A stretch of DNA of 64,000 nt, taken from positions 186,001-250,000 of the forward strand of contig CAVXIC010000006.1 in NCBI GenBank assembly GCA_963761755.1, written 5' to 3'. Below are positions 47,601-56,866 of the stretch, piece after piece. Made by a program: the position numbers and the translations under genes. The DNA comes from CAJXVA01 sp963761755. GTDB taxonomy: Bacteria; Myxococcota_A; Polyangia; Nannocystales; Nannocystaceae. The number at the start of each line of letters is the position of its first letter. Positions within the stretch are counted from its first letter, which is position 1. Below the pieces are notes generated by a model. It had not been told where the DNA came from and ran no database searches. It was given only the letters and a program-made list of their open reading frames with translations.

Positions 47601-47837
47601 CTTGGAGACGTTCCACAGGGTCCAGTCCAGGACCCGGAGCTCCGTCGCGTCGTGGTTGGGCACCAGGCGCGAATGCTTGCGCGGGTCGTTGCGCTGAGCC
47701 TGGGCCTGCTGATCGCCGACGGCCGTGAGCCCGAGGGAGAACAGCAGCGAGCCGACGATCGCGGCCGGAGTGCCATAGCGAGCCGTGAAACGAGACAGGA
47801 TCCGGGGACGGCCACGGGGAGGCGTCAGTCGACTCAC
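44619..47837 (-). CDS. S41 (C-terminal-processing) protease with long CARDB/SH3-like extension
   Basis: 1072 residues against about 400-550 for usual CtpA/Prc. Signal/anchor at about 25-45, PDZ domain (about 200-290; GFGGLGIEVGM, MQPGDQIVQIG), catalytic core with Ser near residue 402 (DQGSASASEIVAGAL) and Lys near 427 (RTFGKGSVQ). After an Asp run (GDDDDDDDAA) the C-terminal half holds two CARDB-like beta-sandwiches (KNVGDSTAYQVRAI; LANQGEGPALDTWVTL), an SH3-like region (NGWLRVHLAG) and a final sandwich. TAGACT sits 7 nt before the GTG start. Acts in the periplasm; the extension probably targets it to a surface partner. Confidence 0.85.
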   Translation of the reverse strand: MSRLTPPRGRPRILSRFTARYGTPAAIVGSLLFSLGLTAVGDQQAQAQRNDPRKHSRLVPNHDATELRVLDWTLWNVSKYYVEPERVDPQAMTLAGLEALEQQVAQVLVQPIGNGERVRVRVATHEKIFELGEIEALWAVGPHVREVFRFVTAHTDLTEDEQREAEYAIVAGVLGTLDPHTNLLRPSDFSDMKASTKGSFGGLGIEVGMRDTKITVIRVIDGNPASEVDMQPGDQIVQIGSESTVTMTLNEAVDRLRGPAGTAVSLHILREGLAKPKHLSITRATIKLDSVIGERLDVAGLDGKQHSVGLVQIPRNFAQTTGKELRAKLDEFEKAGVEGIVLDLRDNPGGLLNAAVEVADAFLDAGTIVSTVGGDASPREENRADDRYNFPDLPLVVLVDQGSASASEIVAGALRNLGRGVLMGRRTFGKGSVQVLHERRAGDKELALKLTIAQYLTPGDVSIQSVGVSPDIETVPVWIGKDQIYYFGRGRFDLLREESLATHLTSDAKAQKIAYGSLHFLDAGSVLPGKGQPKKKGKGDDDDDDDAADEVDEGASSKPSFLDDPEIRMAAEFVAWAPSSSRDELLREMGSFVEQQEKKQQARITESLSARDIDWAVGPKPQSGGAKLEVTVTSDKPGNKIRGGERGTVTATVKNVGDSTAYQVRAITDSDYRYFDERELLFGKIAPGESRTYSLKLSVSEHELSRTDRIDLYLFEANGAKLAKGSTTSIDISAEGLPRPQFVYGYQIIDDPALGEKIVGNGDGALQEGERVRLRVTLANQGEGPALDTWVTLRNRAGEAVFLHEGRKELKEIPTGETRIVDLDFELKERPPEGEVELQLTVSDNKIAEALSEKIHLPVPERGASLSKAKGTAKATRAIDLYASPLTPGRAVAQVAEGVTMPVVAEGNGWLRVHLAGGSMAFAKSADVSRGDGSAKPPATDGFFEVSPPKISLDESEMKTEKESVTLSGTATDQQALRDVFITVYNPSRNLFGDREKVYYVASGDPASGALDFSAEVPLTPGNNIIEVHARQNDDVVAIKRMWVLRTSGLREARAANAEFTTSGKLRVDTFQ

Positions 47838-47844
47838 ATCGGGC

Positions 47845-47850
47845 AGTCTA
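47845..47850 (-). promoter_or_regulatory. -10-like TAGACT, 7 nt before the S41 GTG
   Basis: Minus-strand TAGACT, GCCCGAT, GTG; no SD. Confidence 0.5.
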
Positions 47851-47947
47851 GCAGGCGTTCAACGCTTCGCCGCCCGCCGAGGCTCGTCAGAGCGGCGCGA
47901 ATTCCGGCTACGGTGAGGAGAGGTCGCATCTCGCTGGGTTCCCGGCG

Positions 47948-47953
47948 TAGACT
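47948..47953 (+). promoter_or_regulatory. -10-like TAGACT upstream of the RpoH-type gene
   Basis: TAGACT 22 nt before the ATG; no clear -35. Confidence 0.35.
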
Positions 47954-47975
47954 CCGCGTGACCCGCTGCGCAGCC

Positions 47976-49088
47976 ATGGCGAAGCCCAAGTCCCAAGAGC
48001 GGTCCAAACCCGCCAACGCCGGCTCGACCGGATCTCGAGAACCGATCGACGTCGAGGTCGTCGAGCGCGCCCCCGGGCGCAAGGCCCCCGGCCGCGACGA
48101 TGACGACGCTGCCGCGGCTGAAGCGCTGGCGGAGGTCGACCCGGTCTCCGATGACGAGCTCGAGGAAATCGCCAAGGAGCTGGGCCGCAGCAAGGCGGCG
48201 CCCGAGGGGACCACCGCGCTGGCGCGGCGCGATCCGATGGCCGCGTACATGGCCGAGGTTCGGCGGCACAAGCTGCTCACCCGCGAGGAGGAGCACGAAC
48301 TCGCGGTCCGCTGGGTGGAGGAGGACGACCAAGCCGCCGGCGCGAAGCTGGTGACCTCCAACCTCCGCTTGGTCGTCAAGATTGCGCACGAATACCGCCG
48401 CGCCTACCAAAACCTGCTCGACCTGGTCCAAGAGGGCAACGTCGGCCTGGTCAAGGCGGTGCAGAAGTTCGACCCCTACCGCGGGGTCAAGCTCAGCACC
48501 TACTCGGGCTGGTGGATTCGCGCCTACATCCTCAAGTACATCCTCAACAACTGGCGGCTGGTCAAAATTGGGACCACCCAAAACCAGCGCAAGTTGTTCT
48601 TCAACCTGCGCAAGCAGCGGGCCGCGCTCGAGGCGGCGGGCATCGAGCCCAGCTCCGAGGCGATCGCCAACGCGCTCGACGTCCCCGAAAAGGACGTCGT
48701 CGAGATGGAGCGCCGCATGGCAGCCCCCGACATGTCGCTCGATACGCCGCTTTCGGGCGAGGATGGGGACGGCACGCGCACGCGGCTGGACCTGATCGAG
48801 GACGACTACGCCGACCCCGAGGACAACGTCGACGCCGCCGAGTTCAAGTCGCTGATGCAGTCCAAGCTGGTGGCCTTTGGCGCCGACCTCGAGGGCCGCG
48901 AGCTCGAGATCTTCTCCGACCGCCTGATGGCCGATGAGCCGGTCACGCTGCAGGACCTCGGTGACCGCTGGGGTGTCAGCCGGGAGCGCGCACGCCAGGT
49001 CGAGAAGCGGATGATCCTGCGGCTGCGGGCGTACCTGCAGCAGGAACTCGGCGACGCGGTCCAGGTGGCGCTGGGGCACGAGCCGTGA
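47976..49088 (+). CDS. rpoH: RpoH-type (sigma32) sigma factor
   Basis: 370 residues, about 80 longer than typical at the N-terminus, where an acidic disordered tail (DDDDAAAAEALAEVD) precedes the core. Region 2 (NLRLVVKIAHEYRRAYQNLL, DLVQEGNVGLVKAVQKFDPYRG, STYSGWWIRAYI) is followed by QNQRKLFFNLRKQR, the RpoH box that marks heat-shock sigma factors. Region 4: LQDLGDRWGVSRERARQVEKR. It should serve stress or developmental promoters; myxobacteria carry several RpoH-like (SigB/SigC) factors. The stop overlaps rsmI (GTGA). Confidence 0.9.
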   Translation: MAKPKSQERSKPANAGSTGSREPIDVEVVERAPGRKAPGRDDDDAAAAEALAEVDPVSDDELEEIAKELGRSKAAPEGTTALARRDPMAAYMAEVRRHKLLTREEEHELAVRWVEEDDQAAGAKLVTSNLRLVVKIAHEYRRAYQNLLDLVQEGNVGLVKAVQKFDPYRGVKLSTYSGWWIRAYILKYILNNWRLVKIGTTQNQRKLFFNLRKQRAALEAAGIEPSSEAIANALDVPEKDVVEMERRMAAPDMSLDTPLSGEDGDGTRTRLDLIEDDYADPEDNVDAAEFKSLMQSKLVAFGADLEGRELEIFSDRLMADEPVTLQDLGDRWGVSRERARQVEKRMILRLRAYLQQELGDAVQVALGHEP

Positions 49089-49924
49089 GCGGCACGCTGG
49101 TGCTCGTCGGAACGCCGCTGGGCAACCGCGCCGATCTCAGCCCCCGCGGGCGCGAGGCTCTGCTCACCGCGGACCTGTTGTTCTGCGAAGACACCCGGAG
49201 CCCGGCGCGGCTGCTCGGCCCCGAAGTGACGCTGCCGCCGCGGCGCAGCTGCTTCGTCGGCAACGAACACGAGCGGACCGCCGAGCTGCTCGAGGCCCTT
49301 GGGGCCGGCAAGACCGTGGCCTTCTGCTCGGAGGCGGGGATGCCCAGCTGGAGCGACCCTGGGCAGTTCCTCGTCCGCGCGGCCGCAGCCGCGGGGCACC
49401 GCGTGGACGTCGTGCCGGGCCCGACCGCGGCATCGGCGGCCCTGTCGCTCAGTGGCTTCGACGCGGTCGGCTCGGTGTTCTTGGGCTTCGTCGCGCGCGA
49501 CGGCAAAGCACGAACCCGCGCCTTGGAGGCCATCGGCGCCGCGGAGGGGCCGAGCATGCTCTACGAGGCTGGCAACCGAACCCCAGCGCTGCTGCGCGAC
49601 CTCGCGCGCGCGCTGCCCGACGCGGACACCCGCTCGGTCGTCGTGTGCCGAGAACTCACCAAGCTGCACCAAGAGGTCCTGCGCGGAACGGCGGCCCAAC
49701 TCGCATCGGGGGTCACCGAAGCGCTTCGCGGCGAGGTCACCCTCGTCATCGACGGCGCATCGGCGAGCGCCGACCACGAGCAGCGCGACGCGGCCCGTGC
49801 GGTGCTCGAGGTGATGCTCGACCCCGCGCTCAAGCCTCGCCCCCGCGCGAGAGCCCTCGCCGAACTCACCGGCCTGGACGCCCGCGAACTCTACGAGCGC
49901 CTTCGCGCGGCCAAAGCCCGGTGA
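49085..49924 (+). CDS. rsmI: 16S rRNA (cytidine-1402-2'-O)-methyltransferase
   Basis: 279 residues. Tetrapyrrole-methylase fold: LVGTPLGNRADLSPRGREAL, FCEDTRSP, CSEAGMPSWSDPG, VPGPTAASAALSLSG, YEAGNRTPALLRDL, CRELTKLHQEVLRG. It methylates the ribosome decoding centre. The GTG start overlaps the sigma-factor stop, so the two are co-translated. Confidence 0.9.
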   Translation: MSGTLVLVGTPLGNRADLSPRGREALLTADLLFCEDTRSPARLLGPEVTLPPRRSCFVGNEHERTAELLEALGAGKTVAFCSEAGMPSWSDPGQFLVRAAAAAGHRVDVVPGPTAASAALSLSGFDAVGSVFLGFVARDGKARTRALEAIGAAEGPSMLYEAGNRTPALLRDLARALPDADTRSVVVCRELTKLHQEVLRGTAAQLASGVTEALRGEVTLVIDGASASADHEQRDAARAVLEVMLDPALKPRPRARALAELTGLDARELYERLRAAKAR

Positions 49925-49947
49925 GTCCGGTGAGTCCGGTGAGTCCG
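49921..49947 (+). repeat. 9-bp tandem repeat at the rsmI stop
   Basis: Three copies of GTGAGTCCG; the first contains the rsmI stop TGA. Confidence 0.85.
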
Positions 49948-49979
49948 GTGATGGAGCACCTCGTCGTCGCGCTCGCGCG

Positions 49980-51503
49980 CTAGAAGACCAAGGTCAGCCG
50001 CAGGTAGGCGTGCATGTCGAACACGTCGTCCACGGCGTAGCGGCGTCCGACGTTGTCGACGACGTCGCGGCGGACGGGGTTGACCTCGCGGGTGCCGGCC
50101 TCGACCTCATCGGGGTTGGTGCCTCCGCTGCCGGAGAGGTCGGCGTTGCCGCGGCCGGCCGCCGTGATGAAGTGCCGGGTGTCGGTGTTGGCGTTCACGC
50201 CCAGGCCCAGGTGCGCAATCTTGCCGAGGGTGAGGTTGAGTCCGCCGGTGAAGCCGAAGGAGGCGTAGTCCTGCAGGTCGGTCACGCCCTCGAACTTCTG
50301 GCAGCCCGGGCCCCCCGCGGCGAGGTAGCCAGAGTCTCCGGGGCTGGTCCGGGCGTAGTCCAGCGCGAGGTCGCGGTTGCACGAGTCGGGCTCGGTGGGG
50401 TTGTAGGTCCCCGCGAGCGAGGGGCTGTCGGCGAGCAGCTCCCACACCTCCGAGTAGCCGCGGCCCCCGTAGTGGAGGATCGAGCTGCCCTGCAGCACGA
50501 CGGCGACCTTGAGGTTCTTGGCCTTGCGCTCCCACGGCACGATCTCGGTGCCGACCGACAGTCCGGCTTGGGACTGCGGCAGGAGGGTGTCCTGCGAGCC
50601 TTCGCTGGAGAAGTCTTGGAACTTGCTGCCCGCGGCGCGCAGGGACTGCCGCCAGTGCGCGGTGAAGAATGGGTCGAGGAAGTCGTAGCGGCGCGAGAGC
50701 GCGGTCCATACGCCCAGCTCGTGGATGCGTCGGCCAACGCGGGTGTTGCCGTCGGGTTGGCCGCCCGCAATGTTGCGGCTGAAGGTTTGGGCCCGGCCCA
50801 CCGCGAATCGGCCTTCGAAGGCCATGATCCACGTGGGCATGTGGGAGCGCTTCTCTTGATTGAGGATCGCGTACTTGAGCCCGATGTGGAGCTGGTCGAG
50901 GCCGCGGCGCACCGGGCCCTTGAAGATGAGCTCGCTGTTGGGTCCGCCGAAGGGCAGGTAGGGGTTGCCGGTGTTGGTCGCGTCGAAGCCCGAGGAGGGC
51001 AGGATCTCGTCGCGCAGCGTGGTGCTGTTGCCCTTGTTGACGCAGTTCGCGACCGGCGAGCCGCCCGGGCTGCCGAAGACGCAGTCGTCGGCGCGCTGAT
51101 CAAAGCTGTACTGGCGCGCATCGGACAGGACGATCGGCAGCGAGAAGTACAGGCCCAGGTCGCGAAACACCCCGAACTCGAGGGTCGGGGTCAGCGTGTG
51201 GCGGTACCGCTCGTAGATCAGATCCTTGACGAGACGGTTTTGGTTGTCGCCGGGTCGGCCGCTGTTCCACTCGCGCAGGATCGCCGCGCGCTTGTAGTTG
51301 AAGTCGTACGCGACGCCGAGGTGGACGTCGAAGACGTTGTCGTCCTCGAAGGCCGTCGCGACGCGGGTGACGTCGGCGGCTCGGGCGTCGCTCGCACCCG
51401 CCAGCGCGCACGTCGCTGCGGCGAACGTGACCGCCAACCGGCGGCGGGTGCTCCGGGCGGAGCGGGTCGAGCTGCGAGGTCGGGAAGTCGAGCGCGTACG
51501 CAT
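49980..51503 (-). CDS. Outer-membrane beta-barrel protein of unknown function
   Basis: 507 residues. A basic, Ser/Arg-rich N-terminus precedes a signal peptide (about 22-43; AVTFAAATCALAGASDARA). The mature part has alternating amphipathic strands (LTPTLEFGVFRDLGLYFSLP, HIGLKYAILN, KVAVVLQGSSILHYGG), and the chain ends in Phe (LRLTLVF), the usual signature of BAM-assembled barrels. Five Cys in loops. No specific porin family recognised. ATG 51503 has no SD. Confidence 0.75.
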   Translation of the reverse strand: MRTRSTSRPRSSTRSARSTRRRLAVTFAAATCALAGASDARAADVTRVATAFEDDNVFDVHLGVAYDFNYKRAAILREWNSGRPGDNQNRLVKDLIYERYRHTLTPTLEFGVFRDLGLYFSLPIVLSDARQYSFDQRADDCVFGSPGGSPVANCVNKGNSTTLRDEILPSSGFDATNTGNPYLPFGGPNSELIFKGPVRRGLDQLHIGLKYAILNQEKRSHMPTWIMAFEGRFAVGRAQTFSRNIAGGQPDGNTRVGRRIHELGVWTALSRRYDFLDPFFTAHWRQSLRAAGSKFQDFSSEGSQDTLLPQSQAGLSVGTEIVPWERKAKNLKVAVVLQGSSILHYGGRGYSEVWELLADSPSLAGTYNPTEPDSCNRDLALDYARTSPGDSGYLAAGGPGCQKFEGVTDLQDYASFGFTGGLNLTLGKIAHLGLGVNANTDTRHFITAAGRGNADLSGSGGTNPDEVEAGTREVNPVRRDVVDNVGRRYAVDDVFDMHAYLRLTLVF

Positions 51504-51644
51504 GGTCGGATCGCAGGTTGCACGGGCCCAAAAGCCCGTTCGAGCGAGGGCACGCTACCAGCGCACGGCGCAGAACGTCAATGTTTGTCGGCACCTGGCC
51601 CGCGAGGTGTGGGGGCGCGTGGGAGGCGAGGTGTGGCTGGGTGT

Positions 51645-53156
<1,512 letters not shown>

Positions 53157-53159
53157 ACC

Positions 53160-55438
53160 CTACCGTCCCACACTCGCGGCAGGCTTTGCTACCTCGAGAT
53201 CTGGACCCGATTCCGGGTCCAGATCGGGCGGCAGATCGGGCGCTAGATCGGGCGCTAGATCGGGCGCTAGATCTTGGGAAGACTCGCTGCTGCTCGCGTC
53301 CCCCGACTTCGGCGCGGCGGGCCCCAGGCGTCGTCCGACCGAGCTGGCGGCCGCGTCGGCTTCGGTGACCGGGAGGAGCACGGTGAACCGTGCTCCTCCG
53401 CCGGGTCGGTTGCCGACCTCGATCACGCCGCGGTGGTTGGCGACGATGCGCTGGCTGATCGGCAGCCCCAGCCCGGTGCCGCCGCTCTTGGTGGTGTGGA
53501 ACGGAACGAAGAGGTTGGTGATCGTCTGGTGGGACAGGCCATGGCCGTTGTCCCAGACGGTCACCGCGACCGCGTCGGCACGCAGCAGGCCGCGGCGACG
53601 GAAGTCGATGTCGACCCCGATGCGGCCCTCGTCCCCCCGGGCCTCGATCGCGTCGAAGGCGTTGAGCACCAGGTTGTGCAGGACCTGGCGCAGGGCATCG
53701 GCGTCCCCGCGGACGGGGGGAAATCCTGGGGTTCTTGGAAGCTCACCCGCTCGCGCTGATCTTCGGGCAGCAGGCGAATCGTGCCGCGCACGACGTCGGA
53801 CATCTGGACCTTGCCCAGCTCGCCAGCGAACGGGCGCGAGTAGGTGAGGAACTGCGAGACCACGCGATTGAGGCGGTCGACCTCCTCGACGATGATGTCC
53901 AGGTACTCCTGCACGTCCTCGTCGAACTGGTCCTTGCTGGGTTCGACCACGAGCACCGCGCCCTTGATCGCGCCCAGCGGGTTGCGGATCTCGTGGGCGA
54001 GGCCGGCGGCCATCTCCCCGAGCGCGGCCAGGCGGTCCCGCTCTTTGCGCGCCTCGTAGACCTCGGAGTTCTGCAGCGTCGTCGCGGCCTGGGCGACCAC
54101 GCCCTCGAAGAGTCGGACCTCCTCCCGCGAGAACGGCTCCAGCAGCCGCTCGTCGTCCACGAACAGTGCGCCCAGCAGCTGAGGGGAAGCCCCCGGATCG
54201 TCGATGTCGCGCCGGGCCCGGCCCACGATGGGCAGCGCGAGGGACGCCTTGAGCTCCTCGAGCGTGGAGAGCACCTGGGTGTGCTCCGCCCTGTCCTCGG
54301 GGCGCTCGCGCTGACGGGAGCGCTGAAGTACGTCCCGAAGCAGCGGGCCGTCCTGCAGCAGCCGGTCGAGCAGGGGACGACGGGCCGCGAGGTCCAGCCG
54401 GGGAAGCGTGGTGGGGCCCAGATGGCTCGTCAGGGTGAGCGAGGTCCCCTGACGATCGATGAGGTACAGCGAGGCGCGCGTCACCCGGTGCGAGGCTTCG
54501 AGCTCCTCCATGACCACCCGGGACATCTCGTCGGAGTCGATCACACCGGTGAGCTTGTGGCGCAGCTGCACCAAGATGCTGCGCAGGATCGGGCGGTCCC
54601 GCAGGAACCAGCCCTCGATGCGGCTCTCGATCTCCGTGCGGACCGGCTCCATCAGCACGATGACCGCGAAGGAGGCCACCGCGGCGTTGAACAAGAACAG
54701 CGAGCGCGTGCCCTTGACGGTCGTGGGGATCCACAGCAGCAGACCCGCGTACAGGCCCGTGACCACGACGATGAGGATCGCCATCGAGGCGATGCGCAGG
54801 GCGACCTCGGGCAGGTCGAGCAGGCGCTCTCGCACCAGCGTCTGCGCGACGAAGTACAGGTAGACCGCGGTGACGATGGGTCCGACCGCGGGCACGAAGG
54901 GGGAACCCAGCGCGAGCGCGATGAGCGTGGCGTAGAAGAGGTAGCGCAGGCGCGGCGCCGTGGCGGTACCCTCCGCGGCTCGGGCCGCCCGCCACACCCG
55001 CGTGGCCGCGAACAGCAGCCCGCCCATCACGAACATCACCAGCACGAAGGGCACCACGTCCCACAGCGGGTGCTCCTCGAGGTTGGGGAAGAACAGCGAG
55101 ACCGTCTGCGCGACGACCAGGAACAGCCCGGTGAAGCGCTGGATCCGGCTGCCGCGGTGGTCGACCGCCGGCACGAAGCTCGACAGGGCTCGGTCGGCGC
55201 TCCAGGGGAGCAGCAAGGAGACGGTCTGGGCGAACCATCCGAAGAGATGGACCTGCGAGAACCCGAAGAAGAACTTGCCCAGGTGGTACAGCCCCAGGTT
55301 GAAGCAGAAGAAGGCGAAGAGCACGAACTGCTCCCGCTTCCGGTCCCGCAGCACGACCGAGGTGCCGATCGCGAACGCGACCGTGGCCGCCAGCAGCGAG
55401 CTGAGGGTCTCGCTGAGCGAGGTCAGGGAGGGGTCCAC
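53160..55438 (-). CDS. Membrane sensor histidine kinase, interrupted by a -1 frameshift
   Basis: Reading from GTG 55438, frame 0 gives several membrane helices (to about 250), a GAF-like domain (about 290-440) and the dimerisation box GLAHEIRNPLGAIKG (His482), but then runs out of phase after residue 574 and stops at 53561 (625 residues). The ATPase half (QVLHNLVLNAFDAI, DNGHGL, GGTGLGLPIS) is in the -1 frame up to 53160. A -1 shift at the heptamer T_TTC_CCC (53723-53717) restores a 759-residue kinase. Either an indel in a C6 run, a sequencing error, or programmed frameshifting. The C-terminal tail is an (APDL)n repeat. Partner regulator follows. Confidence 0.85.
53221..53268 (-). repeat. 12-bp tandem repeat coding the kinase tail
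   Basis: Four 12-bp units (plus-strand AGATCGGGCGCT and one GGC variant) and a partial unit code for APDL-type repeats near the kinase C-terminus. Confidence 0.85.
53717..53723 (-). other. T_TTC_CCC slippery-type heptamer at the kinase frameshift
   Basis: On the coding strand, frame-0 codons GAT TTC CCC CCG; slipping back one base gives TTT CCC CCC GTC and reads on into the ATPase domain exactly where homology requires. Confidence 0.55.
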
Positions 55439-55446
55439 CTCCGTTC

Positions 55447-55452
55447 AGTCTG
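55447..55452 (-). promoter_or_regulatory. -10-like CAGACT, 8 nt before the kinase GTG
   Basis: Minus-strand CAGACT then GAACGGAG and GTG; a purine-rich run touches the start. Confidence 0.35.
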
Positions 55453-55524
55453 CCACGGGCGCGGCCGGGCGACATGTGCGTCCAGGCATCCTGCCAGGGG
55501 TTGGCCCGCCGGGCTCGTCTCTGG

Positions 55525-55530
55525 CATGCT
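55525..55530 (+). promoter_or_regulatory. -10-like CATGCT, 7 nt before ATG 55538
   Basis: CATGCT, GGCCGCG, ATG. ATG 55526 lies inside this box and is rejected as start. Confidence 0.4.
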
Positions 55531-55537
55531 GGCCGCG

Positions 55538-55810
55538 ATGGCCGCAATCATCGACAACGAAAAGCGTGCGCAGCAAAAGGCGCGGGCGATCGCTTCGGAC
55601 ATCTACCTCTACAACAAGGCGAAGATCGAAGAAGCCCTGAAGAAGGACGCGTTCTTCGACGACCCGGAGCTTTCCGAGCTGATCACCGAGGGCCGGGACC
55701 TGTTCCGCAGCGGTGTCACCCCCGAGATGTTCAAGCAGAACTTCTACGATCGCGCCATCGTCGACCGGGTCATCAAGCCCATGGCCGCGCTCGATAGCCC
55801 CATCTGGTAG
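55538..55810 (+). CDS. Small conserved-looking protein of unknown function
   Basis: 90 residues, soluble, helical and charged: DNEKRAQQKARAIASDIYLY, ITEGRDLFRSGVTPEMFKQN. It ends just 36 nt before the pseudouridine-synthase frame. No family recognised. Clear third-position G/C bias and the CATGCT box 7 nt upstream of the ATG support a real gene. Confidence 0.75.
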   Translation: MAAIIDNEKRAQQKARAIASDIYLYNKAKIEEALKKDAFFDDPELSELITEGRDLFRSGVTPEMFKQNFYDRAIVDRVIKPMAALDSPIW

Positions 55811-55845
55811 AGCCGCGGACTCTGGCCGCGCCCATCCACATCACG

Positions 55846-56790
55846 TTGGGCGAGGGGGCGTTGGGGCACCGCCTCGACCGCGCGCTCGTCACGGCGTTGC
55901 GCGAGGCCGGCCACGTCGTGTCCCGCAACGCGCTGCGGGCCTCGTTCGACGCCGGCGAAGTCACCGCGGACGGCCGCCGTCTGAAGCCGTCGCACGCGGT
56001 CGAGCGCCCGATGGCGATCGCGGTCGTGCTGCGCGCGCCCGCACCCCTGTCCGCCGTGCCCGAGCCGGTGCCGCTGTCGATCCTCCACGAAGACGACGAC
56101 GTCCTGGTCCTCGACAAGCCCGCCGGCATCGTCGTGCATCCCTCGGCGGGCCACCCCGGCGGCACGCTGGTCAACGGCGTGCTGCACCACCTTCGTCTGG
56201 GCGCCGCGGGGCTGCCCGTGCTGCCGGGCAACGACGCGACGCGGCCCGGCGTCGTCCACCGCCTCGACCGCGACACCTCCGGCGTCATGATCTTCACCAA
56301 GACACCGCGCGCGGCTGCATCCCTGGCGAACCAGTTCCAGGCCCACAGCATCCAGCGGCGGTACCTGGGCATCCTCACCGGCGAGCCGCGCTTCGAGACC
56401 CAGACCCTCGACACGCCGCACGGTCGCGACCCGGCCGAGCGCAAGCGCTTTGCGCCCGTGGCGGGCACCAAGGCCCGGCGCGCGATCACCCACGTCGAGG
56501 TGACCGAGCGGCTTCGCGGCGCCGCGACGGCTCGGTTCACCCTGCAGACCGGGCGCACGCACCAGATCCGAATGCACGCGCGGCACCTGGGCGTCCCCAT
56601 CTTCGGGGACGCGCTCTACGGCAATCGCCCGCGAGACGAGCCCCGCCGAAGCCTGTGGGACGGGTTGGGACGTCACGCGCTGCACGCCGAGATCTTGGGA
56701 TTCGTGCACCCGAGCACCGGGGAGACGCTGCGGTTCACCTCGCGCCTCCCCGAGGAGCTCGCACGACTTCTCGAGGCGCTGCGCGGCTGA
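55846..56790 (+). CDS. RluA-family pseudouridine synthase (RluD-like)
   Basis: 314 residues. N-terminal S4-like segment (RNALRASFDAGEVTADGRRL), catalytic HRLDRDTSG (Asp), GRTHQIRMHARHLG, and the LHAEILGF end. Most like RluD, which modifies the 23S rRNA helix-69 loop. The only common start in range is TTG 55846, without SD; translation may be coupled to the small upstream gene. Confidence 0.88.
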   Translation: MGEGALGHRLDRALVTALREAGHVVSRNALRASFDAGEVTADGRRLKPSHAVERPMAIAVVLRAPAPLSAVPEPVPLSILHEDDDVLVLDKPAGIVVHPSAGHPGGTLVNGVLHHLRLGAAGLPVLPGNDATRPGVVHRLDRDTSGVMIFTKTPRAAASLANQFQAHSIQRRYLGILTGEPRFETQTLDTPHGRDPAERKRFAPVAGTKARRAITHVEVTERLRGAATARFTLQTGRTHQIRMHARHLGVPIFGDALYGNRPRDEPRRSLWDGLGRHALHAEILGFVHPSTGETLRFTSRLPEELARLLEALRG

Positions 56791-56854
56791 GTACGCTGCC
56801 GCCCGAGTCACCGCGACTACGCAACGGACACGTCTGCGTGGCGTGCCGCCGTGC

Positions 56855-56860
56855 CATGCT
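56855..56860 (+). promoter_or_regulatory. -10-like CATGCT, 6 nt before ATG 56867
   Basis: CATGCT, CCCTCG, ATG; no SD. Confidence 0.45.
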
Positions 56861-56866
56861 CCCTCG

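Noticed and set aside
47976..49088. Calling this gene the primary sigma factor rpoD
   Set aside because: RpoH box QRKLFFNLR present, no region 1.1 and short region 3.
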